Below are positions 8,877 to 16,011 of a DNA stretch of 64,000 nucleotides, piece after piece. The stretch is from Deltaproteobacteria bacterium (GTDB lineage Bacteria; Desulfobacterota_D; UBA1144; Nemesobacterales; JAJCZQ01): the NCBI GenBank assembly GCA_029262335.1, contig JAJCZQ010000027.1:27862-91861 (forward strand), in the 5' to 3' direction. Both the position numbers and the translations under genes were made by a program. Under the pieces are notes generated by a model. It was not told the origin of the DNA. It searched no databases and saw only the letters and a program-made list of their open reading frames with translations. Position 1 is the first letter of the stretch. Each line of letters begins with the position of its first letter.

Positions 8877-10052
8877 ATGAATATACTTCAAATAGCTACA
8901 CTAAACCGGCCTATCAAGCAGGACATTGGTTACGGTCCTATTGAAACTGTAATTTATAATATTGATAAAGGACTTAATAAATTAGGACATCGTTCAATCG
9001 TTGCATGTTCGGGGGATTCCTGTGTTGTAGGGGAACAGTTCACAACAATAGAAAAAAGCTTTACTGAGTACTGGAGTAATAACACAAATTTGCAGAAGGA
9101 AAATATGCGCAGGCATCTTTCCCTCTCACTTCAAAGGGCAAAAAAAGGTGATATTGACATTATCCACATGCATGATGCAATTATGGTTGAACATATTTTT
9201 AAGGGAGTTTTTAAAAGTCCTGTTCCAATTGTAATGACTCTACATGTTCCTGCCGAAGATAAAGGGCCATTCAAGCAGTGGAATGAATCACTTATTCCCT
9301 CTTCAGGTGCATATTTTGTCCCTATCAGTGAATATCAGAGAAAACAGCACGAGGGATTAGTGAATGGCCAAGAGGTTATTCATCATGGTATTGACGTTGA
9401 AGACTATCCCTTCATTAGCAATCCCGGGAAACAGGATTATTTGTTGTCAATCGGACGAATTACCCAGGACAAAGGTCAGGATAAAGCAATCGAGATTGCG
9501 AAAAAAACCGGTTCCCGGCTTATTCTTGCAGGAAATGTCCAGAATAAAGAAAAGGATCGTTTATTTTTCAAAAAATTAAATAAATCATTTGATCTTGTTA
9601 CTGATGCAGGAAAATCTTTCACCAGTAGTGATTATTATGAGAAAGTCATGAAACCCATTTTAGATTCTGACAAGCAGATTATATATATAGGAGAAGTTAG
9701 CAGTGCCCAGAAAAAGTTATGGTATAGCCATGCCCGGGCAACACTCTTTTCTATTCAATGGGGAGAACCCTTTGGGCTTGTCTTGATTGAATCTATGGCA
9801 TGCGGTACGCCTGTAATTGCCTTCAACAAAGGATCGGTCCCTGAAATTGTCATAAATGGAAAAACAGGGTTCGTAGTGGATACAATCGATGAAATGATTA
9901 GTGCAGTGGGGGATTTACATTATATAAACCCAATTGATTGCCGTAATCACATTAAAGATAATTTCTCGATTAAAACTATGTCCAAAAAATATTCTGAATT
10001 GTATCAGCTAATTGTAGAGGAAAGGACATTATGCCAAAAGACATCCCCGTAA
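8877..10052 (+). CDS. glycosyltransferase family 4 protein
   Basis: The 391-residue protein has the two-domain GT-B fold of GT4 enzymes. The N-terminal domain starts MNILQIATLNRP and contains the donor-side glycine segment DIGYGPIETVIYNI. The C-terminal domain starts near 180 with LLSIGRITQDKGQDKAIEIA and carries the retaining-GT E-x7-E signature in GEPFGLVLIESMACGTPVIAF (about 301-320). No membrane segment is visible, so it acts in the cytoplasm or at the membrane surface. It overlaps the GH15 gene by 22 bp, so the two are translationally linked. The donor and acceptor are unknown; glucan or trehalose metabolism is suggested by the partner. Confidence 0.9.
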   Translation: MNILQIATLNRPIKQDIGYGPIETVIYNIDKGLNKLGHRSIVACSGDSCVVGEQFTTIEKSFTEYWSNNTNLQKENMRRHLSLSLQRAKKGDIDIIHMHDAIMVEHIFKGVFKSPVPIVMTLHVPAEDKGPFKQWNESLIPSSGAYFVPISEYQRKQHEGLVNGQEVIHHGIDVEDYPFISNPGKQDYLLSIGRITQDKGQDKAIEIAKKTGSRLILAGNVQNKEKDRLFFKKLNKSFDLVTDAGKSFTSSDYYEKVMKPILDSDKQIIYIGEVSSAQKKLWYSHARATLFSIQWGEPFGLVLIESMACGTPVIAFNKGSVPEIVINGKTGFVVDTIDEMISAVGDLHYINPIDCRNHIKDNFSIKTMSKKYSELYQLIVEERTLCQKTSP

Positions 10053-11989
10053 GTAACGGATCATTTCTTTTAAACTTTGATTCAGATTATCAGATTCGGG
10101 ATATTTATTTCCCTTTTATAGGGCAAGAAAACCATTCAAGCGGACATCCCTTCCGTTTCGGGGTATGGGTGGATGGACAGTTTTCCTGGATGGGACCGGA
10201 TTGGGAAAAAGATTTAAGATATGAAGATGACAGCCTTGTGACAGATGTTTTTTTAAAAAACGAGGCCTTGGGTTTGGAGCTACGGTGCTCAGATGTGGTA
10301 GATTTGGATTTAAACATCTACCTCAAAAAAATCGAGGTGAATAATCTTAAAAATAAAGTCCGTAATGTCCGCCTCTTTTTTAGTCATAACTTTAATCTTT
10401 ATGGAAACGACATTGGCGGTACAGCTTATTTTGATCCACGAAGCTGCTCGATAATCCATTACAAAGTACACAGATATTTTTTGATCAGCTGCTGGGCACA
10501 CGAAGAATGGGGAGTAAAACATTTTACTTGCGGACAAAGAGAAAGTTTAGGAAATTCAGAAAACGATAAAGAGGCAGAGTCCGGTGAATTGAGTAGTAAA
10601 GCGTCGGCATGGGGTACTCCTCATTCCACTATTGGAATTTGGCTTAATTTACCAGCAAAGAAAAAAACAAAAGCTTATTATTGGATAGCAGCAGGTACAA
10701 ACTATCCCGAAATCGCTAAGCTCAACATGGAAGTGCACGAAAAAAGACCTGAAGAACTCATCAAACGCTCTTCGAGGTACTGGAATACATGGGTACACAA
10801 AGATTTGAAGGATCAGGGTTTACCCAATTCAGTGTCCGACGTTTTTAACCGAAGCCTGCTAATATTGAGATCACAAATTGACAACCACGGTGCTATTATT
10901 GCAGCCAATGATTCTGACATTATCCGTTTTGGAAAAGACACTTATTCATATATGTGGGGACGGGACGGTGCATTTGTTGCAGCATCTTTAGCAAAGGCCG
11001 GATACTCGCATACATGTATTAAATATTTTGATTTTTGTTCGCGCGTATTATCTGACGAAGGTTATTTATTCCAGCATTACAATCCTGACGGATCACTTGC
11101 CAGCAACTGGCATTCCTGGTTAGTTGATGGCAAAGAGGTCCTTCCTATTCAGGAAGATTCAACTGCATTGACCATATGGGCACTTTGGATTCACTACCAG
11201 GGATTGAAAGATGTAGAATTTATTAGACCCCATTACAAAACACTCATCAAAAAAGCCGCTGACTTTTTAGTTAGTTACAGGGACCCGCAAACGTTGCTGC
11301 CATTACCTTCCTATGATCTTTGGGAAGAACGTTATGCACTTCATACTTATACAGTTGCATCTGTAATAGCTGGTCTTAGAGCTGCAGCGAATTTTGCAAA
11401 ACTTTTTGAGGATAACTCTTTGGCTGAAAAATACGATTCGGTAGCTGATGAAATGACAGGGGGGATACTTAAACACCTTTATCATGATGGTCTAAAACGT
11501 TTTGCACGTTCTGGCTCCAGAGTAGAAGGGGGATATAAACTTGATGAAGTTATTGATATTAGCCTGCTAAGTTTGGCAACTCTTGGAGTGTTAGATCCAA
11601 ATGACACACGAATGATTGAAACAGCCAATGCAGTCCGTGAACAATTGTGGCTAAATACTTCTGTTCAGGGTTGTGCCAGATATGAGGGTGATGTCTATCA
11701 GCTTGAGGATGATAGTCCAAAAGGGATCCCGGGTAATCCATGGTTTATCTCAACCCTTTGGTTAGCTGAGTATTTTATAGACCAGGCAGAAGATTTAGAG
11801 CAGCTTCATGCAACAATTCCCTATTTTGAATGGTGCGTAAAAAATGCTCTTCCTTCAGGAGTGCTTGCAGAACAAGTACATCCTGGTAACGGGCAGCCAC
11901 TTAGTGTTTCGCCTCTCACCTGGAGTCATTCAGCATTTGTGTGGGCTATTCTCCAGTACAACGAAAAAGAAAAGAAACTAAAAAAATAA
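10031..11989 (+). CDS. glycoside hydrolase family 15 (glucoamylase/trehalase-like)
   Basis: The 652-residue protein has an N-terminal beta-sandwich region (about 1-265) and a C-terminal (alpha/alpha)6 barrel typical of GH15. Signature segments are SYMWGRDGAFVAASL near 307-321, LPIQEDSTALTIWALW near 371-386 with the likely general acid Glu, and GVLAEQVHPGNGQPLSVSPL near 609-628 with the likely general base Glu. No signal peptide is visible, so the substrate should be an intracellular alpha-glucan, oligosaccharide or trehalose. The start lies inside the GT4 gene, preceded by GAGGAAAGG. GH15 includes glucoamylases, glucodextranases and mycobacterial-type trehalases, and the exact specificity cannot be read here. 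Confidence 0.9.
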   Translation: MPKDIPVSNGSFLLNFDSDYQIRDIYFPFIGQENHSSGHPFRFGVWVDGQFSWMGPDWEKDLRYEDDSLVTDVFLKNEALGLELRCSDVVDLDLNIYLKKIEVNNLKNKVRNVRLFFSHNFNLYGNDIGGTAYFDPRSCSIIHYKVHRYFLISCWAHEEWGVKHFTCGQRESLGNSENDKEAESGELSSKASAWGTPHSTIGIWLNLPAKKKTKAYYWIAAGTNYPEIAKLNMEVHEKRPEELIKRSSRYWNTWVHKDLKDQGLPNSVSDVFNRSLLILRSQIDNHGAIIAANDSDIIRFGKDTYSYMWGRDGAFVAASLAKAGYSHTCIKYFDFCSRVLSDEGYLFQHYNPDGSLASNWHSWLVDGKEVLPIQEDSTALTIWALWIHYQGLKDVEFIRPHYKTLIKKAADFLVSYRDPQTLLPLPSYDLWEERYALHTYTVASVIAGLRAAANFAKLFEDNSLAEKYDSVADEMTGGILKHLYHDGLKRFARSGSRVEGGYKLDEVIDISLLSLATLGVLDPNDTRMIETANAVREQLWLNTSVQGCARYEGDVYQLEDDSPKGIPGNPWFISTLWLAEYFIDQAEDLEQLHATIPYFEWCVKNALPSGVLAEQVHPGNGQPLSVSPLTWSHSAFVWAILQYNEKEKKLKK

Positions 11990-12007
11990 TTTAAAAGGAG
12001 TTAATTA

Positions 12008-12094
12008 ATGGGCGATAAAGGATCAAAAGATAAAGAAAAAAGAGATAAGCAAAAAAAAATCAAAAAAGATAAGAAACCAAAAACGAAGAAATAA
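12008..12094 (+). CDS. tiny lysine-rich protein, 28 residues
   Basis: A 28-codon ORF begins ATG GGC GAT AAA with an AAAAGGAG ribosome-binding site at 11993-12000, 19 bp after the GH15 stop. The peptide starts MGDKGSKDKEKRDKQKK and is more than half lysine, with aspartate and glutamate interspersed, and ends in TAA at 12092-12094. Small proteins starting MGDK-S/G-x-KDKEK are found in many bacterial genomes, which supports it as a real gene. Its function is unknown; strong positive charge suggests nucleic-acid or polyphosphate binding, which is only a guess. It is probably cotranscribed with GT4-GH15. Confidence 0.7.
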   Translation: MGDKGSKDKEKRDKQKKIKKDKKPKTKK

Positions 12095-12200
12095 TTAAGA
12101 ATGGTGGCGACGGGTAAAACTATGGCACTTAGCCTATAACGCTTAATTAGCAACTTAAAATTTTCATTTTAAAGGTATGTTACGATTGGCATAAACCTAA

Positions 12201-12215
12201 TTTGAACCACCGACA
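12201..12215. repeat. 15-bp direct repeat, tRNA-like, right copy
   Basis: This is the second copy of TTTGAACCACCGACA, identical to 8511-8525. The following 30 bp still show weak similarity to the left copy, as expected for two decayed tRNA-like segments. It lies between the lysine-rich gene and the end of mazG. Confidence 0.6.
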
Positions 12216-12230
12216 TTTGATAAGTGCTAG

Positions 12231-12276
12231 TATTGGTACACTCATCCTTATAAAATAGTGCCAGATTGTACCAATA
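12231..12276. repeat. 10-bp inverted repeat in intergenic space
   Basis: TATTGGTACA at 12231-12240 and TGTACCAATA at 12267-12276 are perfect inverted arms separated by 26 bp. No T-run follows on either strand, so it is not a standard intrinsic terminator. It lies just after the right tRNA-like repeat and 66 bp beyond the mazG stop. It may be a protein-binding site or a structured RNA end. Confidence 0.45.
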
Positions 12277-12342
12277 TCGAAATAAAAATTTATATTAACT
12301 TTAGTAGCAACAGTTATTAAGTCTCTTAGTTCTATACCTACG

Positions 12343-13119
12343 TTAGGCACTGCTCTCTGAGTCCTTTACCTCATCCCATAACTTATCCATCTCTTCGAGC
12401 GTCATATCAGTCAGGACTTTCCCCTGCTCTTTTGCAAGATCTTCAACCTTTCCAAACCTGCCAATAAATTTTTCCGAGGCCCTGTGCGCTGCTGTCTCCG
12501 AATCAATTTTTAAATGCCTTGCAAGGTTAACAGTTGCAAAAGAAAGGTCTCCCCATTCACTTTCAAGGTTTTCCCTGCTGCCGGAAATTATTTCCTGCTC
12601 TATCTCTTTTATCTCTTCTTTTACTTTATCCAGAACGTCCTGCACATTGTCCCAGTCAAAACCGACCTGTGACGCTTTTTCACCTACCCTTTGTGCCCTG
12701 AGAAGTGCGGGCATTGTCCTTGGTATATTTAATAGACGGGCTTTTCGTGATTTTTCCTTTAGTTTTTGCTCGTGCCATGACTTAACTGCTTCTTCGGCGT
12801 CTTTTGCTTTCTTCTCTCCGAACACGTGTGGATGCCTTCTCACCAGCTTATTATGAAGCTGGTCAAGAACATCGGCAATATCAAATTTTCCCTCGTCTTT
12901 TGCAATCTGAGACGCAAAAACAACCTGAAGCAGGAGGTCCCCAAGCTCTTCAATAATATCTTCCAGAGATTCCGATTCTATCGCCTGCACGACTTCAAAC
13001 GCTTCTTCAATGATATAGTTCCTGATAGACATTAAATCCTGTTCCTTGTCCCAGGGGCAGCCCTCGGGGCTTCTGAGATGTGCGGTAAGTTCTATAAGGT
13101 CATCAAATGTTTTCTTCAT
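12343..13119 (-). CDS. mazG: nucleoside triphosphate pyrophosphohydrolase MazG
   Basis: The 258-residue protein matches the two-domain MazG. The N-terminal MazG domain starts DDLIELTAHLRSPEGCPWDKEQ and has the metal-binding helices EEAFEVVQAIE and DIIEELGDLLLQV. The C-terminal MazG domain contains KEEIKEIEQEI and ESEWGDLSFATVNLARHL. The enzyme hydrolyses (d)NTPs to monophosphates and pyrophosphate, cleaning aberrant nucleotides and, in E. coli, influencing the stringent response. It is a lone minus-strand gene, divergent from the V4R-like gene at 13191. Confidence 0.96.
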   Translation of the reverse strand: MKKTFDDLIELTAHLRSPEGCPWDKEQDLMSIRNYIIEEAFEVVQAIESESLEDIIEELGDLLLQVVFASQIAKDEGKFDIADVLDQLHNKLVRRHPHVFGEKKAKDAEEAVKSWHEQKLKEKSRKARLLNIPRTMPALLRAQRVGEKASQVGFDWDNVQDVLDKVKEEIKEIEQEIISGSRENLESEWGDLSFATVNLARHLKIDSETAAHRASEKFIGRFGKVEDLAKEQGKVLTDMTLEEMDKLWDEVKDSESSA

Positions 13120-13190
13120 ATATGTATCCCGGGTGTATAATTATGCTAATTAAAATAAACCTTAACTAATATATTACAACAACACACAAC

Positions 13191-13781
13191 ATGTCAGAGA
13201 ATATCCCAAAAGCCAGTGCCTCAATATTTATCTATTCACGTGAATTTATAATAGACAACTACGGGAAAGAAACCTGGCAGAAGATATCAGATGGACTCAC
13301 AGAGGATGAAAGCATAATTGCCAATTCGGAATATACCCCGAACGAATGGTACCCTGTTTATTTACTCAACAGGGTTTTAAACATACTTGACCAGCTAAGG
13401 TCCGCAGACAATAAAGAATCTGTAATACCTATTGTAGAATATATAACCCAGAAAGACCTTCTTCCGGTATTTAACCTTTTTTTAAACCTTAAAGACCCGG
13501 TATTTGTCCTGCAGAACGTCCCCTCAATCTGGAACAGGTACTTCAACACCGGAAAAGTTGCAATTGAACTTTCTGATCCGGAAAATAAACTTTTCCAGTA
13601 CTCTCTGACCGAGGGTGCAGATGAAAATATATATTCAGGTGAAGCCATATGCCGTCACGGCACTGTCACATGGATAAAGACAGCTCTTGAAATAGCCGGG
13701 GCAAAGAACATTGATATCACACATTCAAAATGCAGGTATCATGGAGACCCGGTATGTATCAATGATGTAAAATGGGATTAA
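13191..13781 (+). CDS. V4R/heme-NO-binding-like small-ligand domain protein
   Basis: The 196-residue soluble protein lacks a signal peptide or membrane segment. The N-terminal part (ASASIFIYSREFIIDNYGKETWQKI) resembles helices found in heme-NO-binding-like and DUF2378-type proteins. The C-terminus ends THSKCRYHGDPVCINDVKW, the Cys-x6-Cys plus aromatic pattern that closes 4-vinyl-reductase (V4R) and related small-molecule-binding domains. Proteins of this shape are common in myxobacteria and relatives and act as sensors or accessory domains. No catalytic domain is attached. Function is not known. It converges with the M24 peptidase gene, with only 3 bp between stop codons. Confidence 0.6.
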   Translation: MSENIPKASASIFIYSREFIIDNYGKETWQKISDGLTEDESIIANSEYTPNEWYPVYLLNRVLNILDQLRSADNKESVIPIVEYITQKDLLPVFNLFLNLKDPVFVLQNVPSIWNRYFNTGKVAIELSDPENKLFQYSLTEGADENIYSGEAICRHGTVTWIKTALEIAGAKNIDITHSKCRYHGDPVCINDVKWD

Positions 13782-13784
13782 TAC

Positions 13785-14912
13785 TTAAACAATAAACTGT
13801 TTTTTATACCTGGTAAGATTGATAAAACCCTTTTCCGTAACAACGACAGAGTCCTCGATTCTGATTCCGCCTAGTTTTTCATAATAAAGCCCGGGTTCTA
13901 CTGTTACCACATTACCCTTTACAAGTGTTTCATTGTTAAGGCTTATCCGCGGCGGCTCATGAATATCAAGGCCCAGGCCATGTCCTGTAGAGTGGATAAA
14001 CCCCTGCATTTTTCCATCAAGCATCTCTGTTTTAAATCCTTTTTTATTAAAAACTTCGACAATGGATTTATGGACTGTTTTTGCTTTAACGCCGTGTTTT
14101 ATTAATTTTAATCCGAGTTTCTGGCCCTCAAGCACAGTGTTGTACATCTTAATGAGTTCTTCAGATGGTTTGCCTTTTACCACGGTCCTTGTCATGTCCC
14201 CGTAATAACCTGTTTCCTGGGATTTTGGGAATATATCAATAATTATGGGCCTGTGGGCATAGAGATGTCCTGTACCCGTATTATGGGGCATCCACGAATC
14301 ATTTCCCCCGGCCACTATTGTATGAGAGGCTGTAAACTCATGTCCGGCAAGATAGCTGTTTATAAAACTCTTGACCCTCTCAGATGTTAAAGCTGAGCCT
14401 TTATAGTAAAGCCTGCTTTTTTTTATATTTGATTTAGAAATGATATTTATTGCAAGGTCCATTGCTTCGACAGTTTTTTTAAGAGATTTTTTGAGATATT
14501 TAATTTCCTGTTCAGTCTTAACCAGCCTTGAGGGGTAAAACATACTGCCTTTAGCCACGTTTACCCTGTAGCCCCGTTTTCTGAGTCCGTCGGCATAATG
14601 CACGGAAAATTCCTTCTGGACCTCTACTGTTTTCAATCTTTTTTGGCTTAAAATAAGATCAGTTATATCCAGAATACTTATATTTTTAACTTTTTTATTT
14701 TTCAGGATTTTTACACATTCTGCATATGAAATAACTTCCTCAGCTTTTGATTCGGATTTGCCCCTTTCGTACTCAAGGTCATTTAAAACAAGTGTTCTTT
14801 TACCTTTGCTTTCAAGAAAAAGTACAGAATCCGGAACAAAAAAACCGGTTTTGTAGTAGAGATCAGAATTATTTTCACTGCTGTCGATAATTAGATAATT
14901 TTTATTTTTCAT
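13785..14912 (-). CDS. M24 family metallopeptidase (Xaa-Pro aminopeptidase type)
   Basis: The 375-residue protein has a creatinase-like N-terminal domain (about 1-145) and a pita-bread catalytic domain. All five metal ligands are visible: two Asp at about 222 and 234 in IIDIFPK and GDMTRTVV, His near 306 in STGHGLGLDIHE, Glu near 340 in VEPGLYYE and Glu near 354 in IRIEDSVVV. This fits a cytoplasmic Xaa-Pro aminopeptidase or dipeptidase with two Mn2+ or Co2+ ions. It stands alone on the minus strand, divergent from the DUF4149 gene. Exact substrate is not determinable. Confidence 0.92.
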   Translation of the reverse strand: MKNKNYLIIDSSENNSDLYYKTGFFVPDSVLFLESKGKRTLVLNDLEYERGKSESKAEEVISYAECVKILKNKKVKNISILDITDLILSQKRLKTVEVQKEFSVHYADGLRKRGYRVNVAKGSMFYPSRLVKTEQEIKYLKKSLKKTVEAMDLAINIISKSNIKKSRLYYKGSALTSERVKSFINSYLAGHEFTASHTIVAGGNDSWMPHNTGTGHLYAHRPIIIDIFPKSQETGYYGDMTRTVVKGKPSEELIKMYNTVLEGQKLGLKLIKHGVKAKTVHKSIVEVFNKKGFKTEMLDGKMQGFIHSTGHGLGLDIHEPPRISLNNETLVKGNVVTVEPGLYYEKLGGIRIEDSVVVTEKGFINLTRYKKQFIV

Positions 14913-14965
14913 AATATGACTATACCAAGAATATTTAAGCAGTTAAAACTTATAGGGGTATAAAA

Positions 14966-15448
14966 ATGGTGGTTGTAGTAAATATAATATTTTTATTGTC
15001 ACTGGTATTTTGGGTTGGCGGTATGTTCTTTTTTTCATTTGCCGCGGCACCCAGTATTTTCAAGGTCCTGCCAAGGGAACTGGCAGGGGATGTGGTTGCT
15101 GATATATTCCCAAAATACTATTTGGTTTCTTATATCTGCGGTTTATTGATATTGGCTGCCGTTTTGACCAGGAAATATTTGTTTGAATCCACAGAGCGAT
15201 TTATAAATCTAAATTTAATACTGGTAATTATTATGCTTGTGTTTACAGTATATGCAGGTGAGATTGTACGGCCCAAGGCTTCCGAAATAAAAAAAGAGAT
15301 ACGAACTGTTGAAACAGGTTCTGTAAAGTACATAGAACTTGATAAAAAGTTTAAGTTTATACACCTTAAATCAGTAATTTGTAATATAATCGTTTTTATT
15401 TTTGGAATTGCTATAATCTTCATAAATGCTTATAATTATAGAGTATAA
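14966..15448 (+). CDS. DUF4149 membrane protein
   Basis: The 160-residue protein has four hydrophobic helices at about 1-25, 50-68, 80-95 and 133-155. The first helix holds the family motif FWVGGMFFFSFAAAPSIF, and the loop PRELAGDVVADIFPKYY is typical of DUF4149/TMEM205-like proteins. The central soluble loop between helices 3 and 4 is charged. It precedes the A-type Fe-S carrier gene by 24 bp on the same strand and is probably cotranscribed. The function of the family is unknown. Confidence 0.82.
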   Translation: MVVVVNIIFLLSLVFWVGGMFFFSFAAAPSIFKVLPRELAGDVVADIFPKYYLVSYICGLLILAAVLTRKYLFESTERFINLNLILVIIMLVFTVYAGEIVRPKASEIKKEIRTVETGSVKYIELDKKFKFIHLKSVICNIIVFIFGIAIIFINAYNYRV

Positions 15449-15472
15449 TGAGTAGATTCAGGAGGTATTAAT

Positions 15473-15796
15473 ATGTTTTCAGTAACGGAAAAAGCTACTA
15501 ACGAAATTAAAAAATTACTTCAGGACGAAGATTTTGACAACGCTTTTCTCAGGGTAAGAATTATACCCGGAGGCTGTTCCGGATTTTCCTATGAGATGGG
15601 TTTTGATGACGAACAGGGTGAAAGTGACAAAATCATTGAGTCTGACGGTGTAAAAGTAGCAATCGATGAACTCAGTTATCCCTACCTGGATAATTCCGTA
15701 CTGGATTTCAAAGACGGATTAAACGGGACCGGGTTTTCCATAGAAAATCCTAATGCAACCGGATCATGCGGCTGTGGACAATCTTTTACAGTGTAA
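15473..15796 (+). CDS. erpA: A-type iron-sulfur cluster carrier (ErpA/IscA)
   Basis: The 107-residue protein has the three conserved cysteines of the HesB/IscA family: Cys35 in IPGGCSGFSYEMGF and Cys99 and Cys101 in GSCGCGQSF. These bind and deliver [2Fe-2S] or [4Fe-4S] clusters to apo-proteins. A strong AGGAGG ribosome-binding site lies directly upstream. Length and the acidic loop DDEQGESDK fit ErpA or IscA. The two cannot be separated with certainty because no isc or suf genes are nearby. A short hairpin and T-run follow. Confidence 0.9.
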   Translation: MFSVTEKATNEIKKLLQDEDFDNAFLRVRIIPGGCSGFSYEMGFDDEQGESDKIIESDGVKVAIDELSYPYLDNSVLDFKDGLNGTGFSIENPNATGSCGCGQSFTV

Positions 15797-15831
15797 TATC
15801 CTGTATATTCTGTATTATTCCCCAATTTAAT

Positions 15832-15862
15832 AACCTATTTGCTAATACCTGTAGGTTTTTTT
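15832..15862 (+). terminator. weak intrinsic terminator after erpA
   Basis: AACCTA at 15832-15837 can pair with TAGGTT at 15852-15857, and a run of T follows to 15862. The stem is short and AT-containing, so efficiency is uncertain. The position, 36 bp after the erpA stop, fits. Confidence 0.5.
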
Positions 15863-16011
15863 ATTTGATCAGGAAAAATATTGATATATCTGTTTGATAG
15901 GGATCATTTGGAATTTGTGTTATTGTATTATTTTACTAACCTAATTAATCAAAATATATGTTATTATTTGAGGTTTAATATAAAAATTTTTAATAATTAC
16001 TGGAGTATTGG

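Noticed and set aside
12231..12276. Terminator for mazG or for the lysine-rich gene
   Set aside because: The arms pair perfectly but the 26-base loop is long and no T-run follows on either strand.
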